Source: Actinobacteria bacterium 69-20
Lineage (GTDB): Bacteria; Actinomycetota; Actinomycetes; Mycobacteriales; Nakamurellaceae
Direction of reading: 5' to 3'
DNA length: 39,055 nucleotides
NCBI GenBank assembly: GCA_001897425.1
Contig: MKSW01000036.1
Span: forward strand, 222,218-261,272
In this document: one piece after another, positions 1 to 8,640 of the stretch
How the letters are laid out: the number at the start of each line of letters is the position of its first letter
Position numbering within the stretch: the stretch's first letter is position 1
Program-made: the position numbers and the translations under genes
The notes under the pieces: generated by a model
What the model saw: only the letters and a program-made list of their open reading frames with translations
The model's database searches: none
What the model was told of the DNA's origin: nothing

Positions 1-1
1 T

Positions 2-700
2 GATCTCGTAGCGCAGGCCGCGCTCGGCGCGCCGGACCACACAGTGCTCGTCGCCGATGTGCAACGCGCTGGGCGCGGCCGGCTTGGCCGCAGCTGGGTG
101 GCCCCGCCGGGTACCGCGCTGCTCTTCTCCGTGTTGCTGCGGCCGCGCGCCGTCCCACCGCAGCGACTCGGGTGGATCGGTGCCATCCTCGGCATGGCGA
201 TCTGCACGGCGATCGAGACGGCGACGGGCCTGAAAGCCGACCTGAAATGGCCGAACGACGTGCTGATCGGCGGACGCAAGGTCGCCGGAATCCTGGCCGA
301 ACTGGGCAGCGACGCACTCGTGATTGGCGCGGGGATCAACGTCACTCTCGACGCCGCCGATCTGCCCCGGCCCGACGCGACGTCGCTGCAGCTCGCCGGG
401 GCTGCTGCGTACAGCTGTGATCGGGCGGCGCTGCTCGGCGCGGTGCTCGGCAATCTCGACGGTCTCCTCGCCCGGTGGGAGGCCGCCGAGGGAGATATCG
501 ACCGCTCCGGGCTGCGCGCCGAGTACCTGGCACGGTCCGCGACCGTCGGCCGCCGCGTCACGGTCCACCTGCCCGACGGCCGAACCGTCACCGGCATCGC
601 CACCGACATCGCCACCACCGGCGCGATCGTCGTCGACGCGGACGGCCGCCCCCAGAGCTTCACGGCCGGGGATGTGCAGCACCTACGAACGTCGTCATAA
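2..700 (+). CDS. birA: Biotin--[acetyl-CoA-carboxylase] ligase, 5' truncated by window edge
   Basis: Biotin protein ligase, which activates biotin as biotinyl-AMP and transfers it to the carrier lysine of acyl-CoA carboxylases. The reading frame is open from base 2, and the residues before the first in-frame GTG (44) still align with the family, so the gene starts upstream of the window. Visible landmarks are the biotin-binding loop GRGRLGRSW, the KWPNDV motif, GAGINV, and a small C-terminal SH3-like domain that ends at TAA (698-700). No N-terminal helix-turn-helix is visible, which fits a non-regulatory (group I) ligase as in most actinobacteria, but the missing 5' end means this cannot be proved here. 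The ilvB regulatory region begins immediately downstream. Confidence 0.93.
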   Translation, partial: DLVAQAALGAPDHTVLVADVQRAGRGRLGRSWVAPPGTALLFSVLLRPRAVPPQRLGWIGAILGMAICTAIETATGLKADLKWPNDVLIGGRKVAGILAELGSDALVIGAGINVTLDAADLPRPDATSLQLAGAAAYSCDRAALLGAVLGNLDGLLARWEAAEGDIDRSGLRAEYLARSATVGRRVTVHLPDGRTVTGIATDIATTGAIVVDADGRPQSFTAGDVQHLRTSS

Positions 701-701
701 A

Positions 702-718
702 CGTCTCACCAGGTGGGA
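702..718 (+). promoter_or_regulatory. Probable NdgR/LtbR operator upstream of ilvB
   Basis: CGTCTCACCAGGTGGGA is an imperfect inverted repeat (TCTCA-N5-TGGGA). It matches the sequence in the ndgR/leuC intergenic region (16700-16716) at 14 of 17 bases. The centre lies about 60 bp before the predicted ilvB-leader transcription start. IclR-family regulators of the NdgR/LtbR group are known to control leu and ilv genes. Binding of the regulator encoded at 15985-16686 is inferred from the shared sequence. Confidence 0.6.
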
Positions 719-734
719 TCACAGTCCCGCCACG

Positions 735-763
735 TTGACAGCGCTCAGCGCCCGACCTACAGT
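735..763 (+). promoter_or_regulatory. Promoter of the ilvB leader/ilvBNC operon
   Basis: A consensus -35 TTGACA (735-740) is separated by exactly 17 bp from a -10 TACAGT (758-763). Seven bases follow the -10 before the GTG of the leader peptide (771), so transcription would start at or next to that codon and the leader would be translated without a 5' UTR. Confidence 0.75.
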
Positions 764-770
764 TCCATCT

Positions 771-800
771 GTGCGCAATGATCTCCTTGTAATCACGTAG
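771..800 (+). CDS. ilvL: ilvB leader peptide (attenuator peptide)
   Basis: A nine-codon ORF, GTG CGC AAT GAT CTC CTT GTA ATC ACG TAG, encodes fM-R-N-D-L-L-V-I-T. It carries consecutive Leu-Leu-Val-Ile codons plus Thr, which are the amino acids made by, or feeding, the downstream pathway. CTT and GTA are uncommon in such a GC-rich genome and should be decoded slowly. The peptide lies between a strong promoter and a Rho-independent terminator, the classical arrangement for ribosome-mediated attenuation. It has no Shine-Dalgarno sequence and probably starts at the 5' end of the mRNA. Confidence 0.8.
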   Translation: MRNDLLVIT

Positions 801-801
801 C

Positions 802-831
802 GCGTCATCGCCGAGTGGCCGGCGGCGACGC
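802..831 (+). promoter_or_regulatory. Leader RNA hairpin (pause/antiterminator region)
   Basis: Directly after the leader stop codon, GCGTC (802-806) pairs with GACGC (827-831), and CGCCG (809-813) pairs with CGGCG (820-824). This hairpin sits between the leader peptide and the terminator hairpin. It could be the pause hairpin, or its 3' part could join an antiterminator. The exact competing fold was not computed. Confidence 0.5.
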
Positions 832-835
832 GCAA

Positions 836-872
836 CCCCTGTGACACCGGATTCGGTGACGGGGGTTTTTTT
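836..872 (+). terminator. ilvB attenuator terminator
   Basis: The stem pairs 836-842 with 859-865 and 845-849 with 854-858, with a two-base bulge (843-844) and loop GATT. Seven T residues follow (866-872). This is a textbook intrinsic terminator located 36 bases after the leader peptide stop and before ilvB. Confidence 0.88.
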
Positions 873-977
873 ATTGCCCGGCTGTGTCACTCAGGAATGC
901 CACTCACGAACGGAACTCACGAATTGCTGACCCAGGCCAGGCCGGCCGGACCACCACGAGACGGATCGAGAAGCGGA

Positions 978-2804
978 ATGCACCCCACTGCGACACCCAC
1001 GCCCACCAGCCGGGCCAACGTGATCCCGCACGGCCCCGCGCCCGCGACGCCGGGCGCCGACGCAGAGCGGCTCACCGGTGCGCAGACCGTGGTGCGCACC
1101 CTCGAAGAACTCGGTGTGGAGATCGTCTTCGGCATCCCGGGCGGAGCCGTTCTGCCGCTGTACGACCCGCTGCTCGATTCCACCAAGGTGCGGCACATCC
1201 TCGTCCGGCACGAGCAGGGCGCGGGGCACGCGGCCACGGGTTATGCGCAGGCGACCGGGCGGGTCGGCGTCTGCGTCGCCACATCCGGGCCGGGCGCCAC
1301 GAACCTCGTCACACCCATCGCGGATGCGCACATGGATTCCGTGCCCATGGTCATCATCACGGGGCAGGTCGGGCGCGCGCTGCTCGGATCGGACGGCTTT
1401 CAGGAGGCCGACACCTGCGGCATCACCATGCCGGTGACCAAGCACAACTTCCTGGTCACCGACCCGGATGAGATCGCCGCCACCATCGCCGCGGCATTCC
1501 ATCTGGCGTCGACGGGTCGACCCGGCCCGGTGCTCGTCGACATCCCCAAGGACGTGTTCCAGGCCGAAACCACGTGGCGGTGGCCGGTGCAGTTGCCGCT
1601 GCCGGGATACCGCCCGACAACCCGCCCGCATGCCGGGCAGATCGCGACCGCCGCAGCGGCGATCGTCGCGGCGCGCCGTCCGGTGCTCTATGTCGGCGGT
1701 GGCGTCATCAAGTCCGAAGCACATGCCGAACTGATGCAGCTCGCGGAGATGACGGGGATCCCGGTCGTCACCACGTTGATGGGACGTGGCGGGTTCCCGG
1801 ATTCGCACGAGCAGCACTTGGGCATGCCCGGGATGCACGGCACGGTCGCCGCCGTGGGCGCGCTGCAGAGGTCGGATCTGATCGTCGCGCTCGGCGCTCG
1901 ATTCGACGACCGCGTCACCGGCCAGCTCTCCAGCTTCGCGCCGAACGCGGCGGTGATCCACGCCGATATCGACCCGGCCGAGATCTCCAAGAACAGGATC
2001 GCCGATGTCCCGATCGTGGGTGACGTGCGCGAGGTGATCTCCGAGCTGATCACGGCGATCGCCGCCGAACAGGCCGCCGGCGCCGTCTCCGACCTCACCG
2101 CATGGTGGGCCGAACTCGATCATCTTCGCGAGACGTTCCCACTCGGTTACGACTGGCCCGCCGACGGGACATTGGCGCCTCAGTACGTGATCTCGCGCAT
2201 CGGCGCGATCGCCGGGCCGGACACGGTGTACCTGGCCGGCGTCGGGCAGCACCAGATGTGGGCGGCGCAGTTCATCAAGTACGAGCACCCGCGCACATGG
2301 ATCAACTCCGGCGGCCTGGGCACCATGGGGTTCGCGGTGCCGGCCGCGATGGGCGCGAAGGCCGGACGCCCGGACGCGTGCGTGTGGGCGATCGACGGCG
2401 ACGGCTGCTTCCAGATGACGAACCAGGAGCTCGCCACCTGTGCGATCGAGGGACTGCCTGTCAAGATCGCTGTCATCAACAACGGCAACCTGGGCATGGT
2501 GCGCCAGTGGCAGACGCTGTTCTACGGCGAGCGCTACTCCGCGACGGATCTAGGGACGCACAAGTACCACATCCCGGACTTCGTGATGCTGGCCGAGGCG
2601 CTGGGGTGCAAGGGATTGCGGTGCGAGTCGAAGGAAGACGTCGACCGGGTGATCGAGGAGGCGATGGCCACGAACGACCGGCCGGTGGTGGTCGACTTCA
2701 TCGTCGGAAAGGATGCGCAGGTGTGGCCGATGGTCGCGGCCGGCACCGGCAACGACGAGATCATGGCCGCGCGCGGCATCCGGCCTCTCTTTGACGAGGA
2801 ATGA
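978..2804 (+). CDS. ilvB: Acetolactate synthase, large (catalytic) subunit
   Basis: ThDP/FAD enzyme that condenses two pyruvates to 2-acetolactate (Val/Leu) or pyruvate plus 2-oxobutyrate to 2-aceto-2-hydroxybutyrate (Ile). The order of domains is: N-terminal ThDP-binding with the catalytic Glu in [11 protein letters not shown], central FAD domain, and C-terminal ThDP domain with the [15 protein letters not shown]...INNGN diphosphate/Mg motif and MVRQWQ. The frame is open from ATG 897, but codons 897-977 have many A/T third positions and the only purine-rich stretch touches the start codon. From 978 the third positions become about 90% G/C. The 608-residue product then matches the roughly 618-residue mycobacterial IlvB1. 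It lies downstream of the attenuator and 49 bp before ilvN. Confidence 0.95.
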   Translation: MHPTATPTPTSRANVIPHGPAPATPGADAERLTGAQTVVRTLEELGVEIVFGIPGGAVLPLYDPLLDSTKVRHILVRHEQGAGHAATGYAQATGRVGVCVATSGPGATNLVTPIADAHMDSVPMVIITGQVGRALLGSDGFQEADTCGITMPVTKHNFLVTDPDEIAATIAAAFHLASTGRPGPVLVDIPKDVFQAETTWRWPVQLPLPGYRPTTRPHAGQIATAAAAIVAARRPVLYVGGGVIKSEAHAELMQLAEMTGIPVVTTLMGRGGFPDSHEQHLGMPGMHGTVAAVGALQRSDLIVALGARFDDRVTGQLSSFAPNAAVIHADIDPAEISKNRIADVPIVGDVREVISELITAIAAEQAAGAVSDLTAWWAELDHLRETFPLGYDWPADGTLAPQYVISRIGAIAGPDTVYLAGVGQHQMWAAQFIKYEHPRTWINSGGLGTMGFAVPAAMGAKAGRPDACVWAIDGDGCFQMTNQELATCAIEGLPVKIAVINNGNLGMVRQWQTLFYGERYSATDLGTHKYHIPDFVMLAEALGCKGLRCESKEDVDRVIEEAMATNDRPVVVDFIVGKDAQVWPMVAAGTGNDEIMAARGIRPLFDEE

Positions 2805-2853
2805 ACAGGGCGATGTGCACGTCCCCCGACCACCGAATCAGGAGTAGATCTCG

Positions 2854-3366
2854 ATGACGCGCCACACCCTTTCCGTCCTCGTGGAGAACAAACCCGGCGT
2901 CCTGGCCCGGGTCTCGTCGCTGTTCTCCCGCCGCGGCTTCAACATCCATTCGCTCGCCGTCGGCCCGACGGAATCCCCGACCGTCTCGCGGATGACGATC
3001 GTCGTCACGGTCGAGGACAGCGAGATGGAACAGGTCACCAAGCAGCTCAACAAGCTGGTGAACGTGCTCAAGATCGTCGAACTCGACACCGACGCCTCGG
3101 TGCAGCGCGAGCTCCTACTGATCAAGCTGAAGTCCGACCTCACGTCACGGTCGCAGGTCGCCACCATCGTGGAGATGTTCCGTGCGCGGATCGTGGACGT
3201 GACGCCGGACTCGCTCACCGTGCAGGCCGTCGGCACCTCGGACAAGCTCGAGGCGCTGACGCGCATGCTGGAGCCCTTCGGGGTGCGCGAACTCGTGCAG
3301 TCCGGTCTCGTGGCACTCGGCCGCGGGCCGCGCTCCATCACCTCCACGAGCCGCGGCTCGGACTGA
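2854..3366 (+). CDS. ilvN: Acetolactate synthase, small (regulatory) subunit
   Basis: Regulatory partner of IlvB that raises its activity and confers feedback inhibition by branched-chain amino acids, mainly valine. The N-terminal ACT domain (residues about 4-75) begins HTLSVLVENKPGVLARVSSLF and carries the RRGFNIHSLAVG signature of the ligand-binding face. The second half is the ALS_ss_C domain. The length of 170 aa is normal for the family. ATG 2854 is preceded by CAGGAG. It is the second gene of the ilvBN pair. Confidence 0.96.
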   Translation: MTRHTLSVLVENKPGVLARVSSLFSRRGFNIHSLAVGPTESPTVSRMTIVVTVEDSEMEQVTKQLNKLVNVLKIVELDTDASVQRELLLIKLKSDLTSRSQVATIVEMFRARIVDVTPDSLTVQAVGTSDKLEALTRMLEPFGVRELVQSGLVALGRGPRSITSTSRGSD

Positions 3367-4503
<1,137 letters not shown>

Positions 4504-4534
4504 CACCGCACGCCGACTCGGCAAGCGATATGTG

Positions 4535-4576
4535 GCGGCCCCCGCGCCCGACCAATGCGTCGGGGGCGGGGGCCGC
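4535..4576. terminator. Convergent hairpin between ilvC and the minus-strand membrane protein gene
   Basis: An 11-bp perfect arm pair (4535-4545 with 4566-4576) and a 6-bp inner pair (4547-4552 with 4559-4564), with one G-G mismatch and a six-base loop. There is no T tract on the plus strand. The position between two convergent genes suggests a bidirectional transcription barrier. Confidence 0.65.
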
Positions 4577-4620
4577 TGGGCTCGGTGGGGTTGTTCCCTA
4601 CCGCGGTGGGTCCTCTGGTT

Positions 4621-5244
4621 CTAGAAGGTCGCGCCGCCCTTCGCCGTGAACCAGGCCTTCGATGTCTTGTTCATGAGCAGCACGATGATCAGGATCGGCA
4701 CGATGACGCCGAAGATCGAGAAGGCGACGCTGCCGGACGCGATCATCATGGCGATCTCGGCGATCACCAGGATGCCGCACGCGATCACGGACACCTTGGA
4801 GTTCTTGCCGCTCAGCGCCACCACGCCGCCCCAGATCAGCAGGCCCGCGCACACGATCAGCACGATCCCGACCACCACGAGGAACCCGCCGGCGCCCGAG
4901 GCTGCTTCGCACACGCCGGTTGAGTCGGTCCCGGCCTGGGTGCACGCCGATCCGACCGCGCTAACCACGGCCCCGCCGAGCATGCTGATCAACGAGCCGA
5001 TGATGGCGAACCCGCCCCAGATGAAGCACAGCACGGCGGCCGCCGTCACCATGCCCGGTCGGGCCAGTCCCGCCGGCGCTCCGTATCCGGGAGCGGCATA
5101 TCCCGGCGCCGGGTACCCCGGTGCGGCGTACTGCGGCGGCGGAGGCGGGGGCGGATAGCCCGGCTGCCCGTACGGGCCCGGTTGCTGCGGGTAGGCCTGT
5201 TGCTCATAATCTGGCGTCGGCGTGCCGCCTGGTGGTGTCGTCAC
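4621..5244 (-). CDS. Proline/tyrosine/glycine-rich four-TM membrane protein of unknown function
   Basis: A 207-aa protein. Residues 1-60 are a low-complexity, cytosol-facing tail rich in Pro, Gly, Tyr and Gln (repeats of the type PGY.APGY.APGY). About four hydrophobic segments follow, around VTAAAVLCFIWGGFAIIGSL, GGFLVVVGIVLIVCAGLLIW, VSVIACGILVIAEIAMMIAS and FSIFGVIVPILIIVLLM. A short region between the first two has two cysteines (ACTQAG and GVCEAA). The GTG start at 5244 has a strong AGGAGGA ribosome site. This architecture is common in uncharacterised actinobacterial envelope proteins. In M. tuberculosis, as I recall it, serA lies between ilvC and leuB instead. No function is assigned. 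Confidence 0.85.
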   Translation of the reverse strand: MTTPPGGTPTPDYEQQAYPQQPGPYGQPGYPPPPPPPQYAAPGYPAPGYAAPGYGAPAGLARPGMVTAAAVLCFIWGGFAIIGSLISMLGGAVVSAVGSACTQAGTDSTGVCEAASGAGGFLVVVGIVLIVCAGLLIWGGVVALSGKNSKVSVIACGILVIAEIAMMIASGSVAFSIFGVIVPILIIVLLMNKTSKAWFTAKGGATF

Positions 5245-5466
5245 GGGTTCCTCCTGGGTTCAGGTGGTCGGAAGCGTTGGTTGTGGCAAGCAGTGCGTGT
5301 GCATCCTGTCACACTCCGGTCTCGGAATGCAGCAATTTCCGTGCTTCCGGAGCGGCCCATGGCTGCGCACGATCCGTGACGGCTAGTCTTCGCATGTCCC
5401 GTGCGTGATGCAGGCGTTGTGGTGCGCCATGCGCGAGACATGGAGACGAACAAGGGGCAGATGGGC

Positions 5467-6489
5467 ATGAAACTTGCGGTGATCCCGGGCGACGGTATCG
5501 GCCCGGAGGTGGTGGCCGAAGGCCTCAAGGTGCTCGGCGGCGTGCTCGACGAGGTCGAGACCACCACCTACGACCTCGGAGCTGCCCGGTGGCACCGCAC
5601 CGGTGAACTGTTGCCGGACTCCGTGCTGCGCGAGATCCGTCAGCACGATGCGATCCTTCTCGGGGCCGTCGGAGACCCGTCGGTGCCGTCGGGGATCCTC
5701 GAGCGTGGCCTGCTGCTGCGTCTGCGCTTCGAACTCGATCACCACGTGAACCTGCGGCCGGCACGCCTGTACCCGGGTGTTCCGAGCCCGCTCGCCGGCG
5801 ACGGAGCCATCGACCTCGTGGTGTGCCGCGAGGGCACCGAAGGCCCGTATGCGGGCAACGGCGGCATCCTGCGCAAGGACACGCCGCACGAGATCGCCAC
5901 CGAAGTGTCGGTCAACACCTACTTCGGTGTGCAGCGTGTGGTGCGGGATGCCTTCGAGCGCGCCGCGCGCCGCCCCCGCAAGCACCTCACGCTGGTGCAC
6001 AAGACCAACGTCCTGGTCCACGCCGGCCAGCTGTGGAGTCGGGTTGTCGAAGAGGTCTCCATGGACTTCCCGGACGTGACGGTCGCGTATTCGCATGTGG
6101 ACGCTGCGATGATCTACATGGTGACCGACCCCGGCCGGTTCGATGTGGTGGTCACCGACAACCTCTTCGGCGACATCTTCACCGACCTCGCCGCCGCCGT
6201 CACGGGCGGGATCGGGCTGGCCGCGTCGGGCAACCTGGACGTCTCCCGCGCCAATCCGTCGATGTTCGAGCCGGTGCACGGTTCCGCCCCGGACATCGCC
6301 GGCACGGGAACGGCGGATCCGACGGCCACGGTGCTGTCTGTGGCGCTGCTGCTGGACCACATCGGTCGCGGGGAGGCCGCCCGTCGCGTCGAGGCGGCCG
6401 TGGCCTTCGACCTGGCGACCCGCGCCCCGGGGTCCCCCGGGCGCACGCAGGCGATCGGCGACCGGCTCGCCGCGTTGGCCGCCAGCTGA
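5467..6489 (+). CDS. leuB: 3-isopropylmalate dehydrogenase
   Basis: Oxidatively decarboxylates 3-isopropylmalate to 2-oxoisocaproate, and in the citramalate route converts 3-methylmalate to 2-oxobutyrate. Family marks are [12 protein letters not shown] at the N terminus, [35 protein letters not shown] (substrate arginines), [21 protein letters not shown] Mg-binding aspartates, and [18 protein letters not shown] near the adenosine site. The length is 340 aa. The frame is open from GTG 5401, but ATG 5467 has AAGGGG nine bases upstream and matches the mycobacterial N terminus. A possible -10 TAGTCT lies at 5384-5389, which would give a leader of about 70 nt. Confidence 0.95.
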   Translation: MKLAVIPGDGIGPEVVAEGLKVLGGVLDEVETTTYDLGAARWHRTGELLPDSVLREIRQHDAILLGAVGDPSVPSGILERGLLLRLRFELDHHVNLRPARLYPGVPSPLAGDGAIDLVVCREGTEGPYAGNGGILRKDTPHEIATEVSVNTYFGVQRVVRDAFERAARRPRKHLTLVHKTNVLVHAGQLWSRVVEEVSMDFPDVTVAYSHVDAAMIYMVTDPGRFDVVVTDNLFGDIFTDLAAAVTGGIGLAASGNLDVSRANPSMFEPVHGSAPDIAGTGTADPTATVLSVALLLDHIGRGEAARRVEAAVAFDLATRAPGSPGRTQAIGDRLAALAAS

Positions 6490-6507
6490 TTCCGTCCCCC
6501 GGCTGAT

Positions 6508-6556
6508 CGGGTATGACGGTGTTCGCGGGCTCCGCCCGGGAGCAGCGTCATACCCG
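6508..6556. repeat. Palindromic intergenic repeat, copy 1 (after leuB)
   Basis: Outer arms CGGGTATGACG (6508-6518) and CGTCATACCCG (6546-6556) are perfect 11-bp reverse complements around a GC-rich inner hairpin (GCGGGC/GCCCGG). The right end CAGCGTCATACCCG is identical to the right end of the copy after gpsA (24901-24914). It could also terminate leuB transcription. Confidence 0.7.
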
Positions 6557-6605
6557 TCATGCAGTATGGCGGCAGTGCGGTGCGGCACGCTGCTTCGGAC
6601 CGTGC

Positions 6606-6611
6606 CATACT
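6606..6611 (+). promoter_or_regulatory. -10 element of the cimA leader transcript
   Basis: CATACT lies exactly six bases before the ATG of the cimA leader peptide (6618), so the transcript should begin at or next to the start codon. The -35 region (around 6581-6588) is a poor match to TTGACA. Confidence 0.55.
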
Positions 6612-6617
6612 GGCCGC

Positions 6618-6650
6618 ATGGCATTGATAACCGCCATCATTACCAGCTAG
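6618..6650 (+). CDS. cimA leader peptide (isoleucine attenuator peptide)
   Basis: ATG GCA TTG ATA ACC GCC ATC ATT ACC AGC TAG encodes M-A-L-I-T-A-I-I-T-S. Of ten codons, three are Ile, one is Leu and two are Thr. Ile is spelled with all three codons, including ATA, which is very rare in a genome this GC-rich. The ORF is followed by a hairpin starting at its stop codon and then by an intrinsic terminator, the same plan as upstream of ilvB. The downstream gene is citramalate synthase, which commits carbon to isoleucine, so sensing of charged tRNA-Ile (and perhaps tRNA-Leu) is the natural reading. There is no Shine-Dalgarno sequence. Confidence 0.75.
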   Translation: MALITAIITS

Positions 6651-6671
6651 CGCGCCGGTTACCGAGCGCGC
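6650..6671 (+). promoter_or_regulatory. Hairpin overlapping the cimA leader stop codon
   Basis: GCGCGC (6650-6655) pairs with GCGCGC (6666-6671), and CGG (6656-6658) pairs with CCG (6662-6664), with a single bulged A and loop TTA. It abuts the terminator stem at 6672. A ribosome stalled on the Ile codons or parked at the stop codon would affect it differently, as expected of a pause or antiterminator element. Confidence 0.5.
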
Positions 6672-6699
6672 AGACCTCCCGTACCCCGGGAGGTCTTTT
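6672..6699 (+). terminator. cimA attenuator terminator
   Basis: AGACCTCCC (6672-6680) is perfectly complementary to GGGAGGTCT (6688-6696), with loop GTACCCC. The T tract runs 6696-6699. It is an intrinsic terminator 22 bases after the leader stop and about 110 bases before cimA. Confidence 0.85.
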
Positions 6700-6807
6700 G
6701 CTATCCGGACGCCGTGTCGCCGCCACCCTTGGCGGCGCGGCCCTGGCAGCACTGATCCGGCAGCACTGATACCACAGCACCACGTGTGCGCATCGAAAGG
6801 GCCTGAC

Positions 6808-8493
6808 ATGGCCGCAGAATCGGCATTTCCGCTCGGCGACAGCTTCCACGTCTTCGACACGACGTTGCGCGACGGCGCGCAGCGTGAGGGCATTACCTAT
6901 TCCGTCGCCGACAAGATCGCCGTCGCAACGCTTCTCGATGAGCTGGGTGTGGGTTTCATCGAGGGCGGCTGGCCCGGCGCGGTGCCCAAGGACACCGAGT
7001 TCTTCGCGCGTGCCGCGGATGGCGAACTCTCGCTGACCACCTCGACGCTGGTGGCGTTCGGTGCGACCCGGAAGGCCGGCGTGAAGGCGCAGGACGATCC
7101 CCAGGTGCGGGCGCTCCTGGACTCGCGCGCGTCCGTCGTGACGCTCGTCGCGAAGTCCGATATCCGGCACGTGACGCGCGCGTTGCGGACCACGCCGGAG
7201 GAGAACCTGGCGATGGTCGCGGACACGGTGGCGCTGCTCGTGGCCGAGGGGCGCCGGGTATTCCTGGACTGCGAGCACTTCTTCGACGGGTACCGCTTCG
7301 ATCGGGACTACGGTCTGCGGGTCGCCGAGGCCGCCGCCGGCGCGGGGGCCAGCGTCATCGTGCTGTGCGACACGAACGGCGGGATGCTCCCGTCCCGGGT
7401 GCACCAGACGGTGGCGGAGGTCTTGCAGCGCAGCGGGCTCCGCCTCGGGATCCACTGCCAGAACGACACCGGCTGCGCGGTTGCCAACACGATCGCGGCC
7501 GTGGAGGCCGGCGCCACCCATGTGCAATGCACGGCCAACGGTTACGGGGAGCGGCCCGGCAACGCCGACTTGTTCGCCGTGGTCGGCAATCTCGCCACCA
7601 AGATGGACATGCCGGTGCTGCCGCACGGGCGCCTGACGGACATGGTCCGCGTCTCGCACGCGATCGCCGAGCTCGCGAACCTGGTGCCGGACACCCATCA
7701 GCCCTACGTCGGATCCGTGGCGTTCGCCCACAAGGCCGGCCTGCACGCGTCCGCGATCAAGGTCGACCCCGTGCTGTACAACCACATCGATCCGGCGATC
7801 GTGGGCAACGACATGCGCATCCTCATCACCGAGATGGCCGGCCGGGCCTCGGTGGAACTCAAGGCCGCCGAACTCGGCGTGGATCTCACCTCCCGGCCCG
7901 ACGTGGTCTCCCGCGTGGTGGAGACCGTGAAGAAGCGCGAGGCGGATGGATGGTCGTACGAGGCCGCGGACGCGTCGTTCCTGCTGTTGTTGCGCCGCGA
8001 GATCGCGCGCGCCGATGGCCGTGTCGGCGGCACCGGTGACGGATCGGCCGACGGCAGCGAGCCGGAGGACTCCCGGGTCGGCCCGCGCGCCGCCATGCGT
8101 CCCTTCACCATCGAGTCGTATCGGGTGATCGTGGAGCACAACGGCGTCGGCGTCGCGAAGTCGGAGGCAACCGTCAAGGTGCTCGTCGGGGGAGAGCGGG
8201 TGATCGTCACCGCCGAGGGCAACGGGCCCGTCAACGCGCTGGACTCCGCGCTGCGCCAAGCCGTCGTCGCCCATTACCCGCAGCTGGCGGACGTGGAGCT
8301 GGCCGACTACAAGGTGCGGATCCTCTCCGGCAGTGCGGGCACGGGGTCGATCACGCGGGTGTTGGTGACGTCCACCGACGCCACGTCGGACTGGACCACG
8401 GTGGGGGTGCACGCGAATGTGGTCGAGGCGTCGTTCCGGGCCCTGGTCGACGCGCTGCTGTACGCGGCGGGCCGGCAGACGGTGACCGCCTGA
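6808..8493 (+). CDS. cimA: (R)-citramalate synthase
   Basis: Condenses pyruvate and acetyl-CoA to (R)-citramalate, the first step of a threonine-independent isoleucine route. Residues about 14-290 form the HMG-CoA-lyase-like TIM barrel with FDTTLRDGAQREG (catalytic R21 and metal-binding D22), FIEGGWPG, HCQNDTGCAVANT and NGYGERPGNADL. The C-terminal LeuA-type allosteric domain begins near YRVIVEHNGVGVAKSEATVKV, where feedback by isoleucine would act. GWPG and NGYGERPGNADL favour the cimA subfamily (TIGR00977) over LeuA or homocitrate synthase. At 561 aa it is slightly long, with a Gly/Ser/Asp-rich linker (residues 409-428). ATG 6808 follows GAAAGG. The gene is controlled by the upstream attenuator. 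Confidence 0.92.
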   Translation: MAAESAFPLGDSFHVFDTTLRDGAQREGITYSVADKIAVATLLDELGVGFIEGGWPGAVPKDTEFFARAADGELSLTTSTLVAFGATRKAGVKAQDDPQVRALLDSRASVVTLVAKSDIRHVTRALRTTPEENLAMVADTVALLVAEGRRVFLDCEHFFDGYRFDRDYGLRVAEAAAGAGASVIVLCDTNGGMLPSRVHQTVAEVLQRSGLRLGIHCQNDTGCAVANTIAAVEAGATHVQCTANGYGERPGNADLFAVVGNLATKMDMPVLPHGRLTDMVRVSHAIAELANLVPDTHQPYVGSVAFAHKAGLHASAIKVDPVLYNHIDPAIVGNDMRILITEMAGRASVELKAAELGVDLTSRPDVVSRVVETVKKREADGWSYEAADASFLLLLRREIARADGRVGGTGDGSADGSEPEDSRVGPRAAMRPFTIESYRVIVEHNGVGVAKSEATVKVLVGGERVIVTAEGNGPVNALDSALRQAVVAHYPQLADVELADYKVRILSGSAGTGSITRVLVTSTDATSDWTTVGVHANVVEASFRALVDALLYAAGRQTVTA

Positions 8494-8543
8494 CGTGGGG
8501 TGCGGCGTAGCGCCGGGAGCCCGGCGAAGCGAACAGCGTCATA
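8491..8543. repeat. Palindromic intergenic repeat, copy 2 (after cimA)
   Basis: TGACG (8491-8495), overlapping the cimA stop codon, pairs with CGTCA (8537-8541) around an inner stem CGCCGGG/CCCGGCG (8511-8517 with 8520-8526). The right arm GAACAGCGTCATA (8531-8543) is identical to that of the copy after gpsA (24898-24910). The copy is more degenerate than the other two. Confidence 0.5.
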
Positions 8544-8640
8544 GGCGGTAGGCTCGCCCTGCGTCGGCGAGATGCGGTTGCCGACCGGCGGTGTCGTCTA
8601 GGTGGTGTCATCGAACAACAGTGTCGTCGAAAGGTGCGCC

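Noticed and set aside
897-977. Upstream ATG for ilvB adding 27 residues
   Set aside because: Third codon positions in this stretch are far less GC-rich than in the gene, no spaced ribosome site exists, and the shorter product matches homologue length.
701-977. Possible T-box riboswitch before ilvB, and likewise before valS
   Set aside because: No T-box consensus or specifier stem is visible. The ilvB leader has a coding peptide and terminator, and valS has only six bases between -10 and start codon.
5401-5466. In-frame extension of leuB containing three consecutive Val codons, suggestive of a leader peptide
   Set aside because: It has no stop codon before leuB and no terminator hairpin follows, so it is not an attenuator. 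The ATG at 5467 has the ribosome site.
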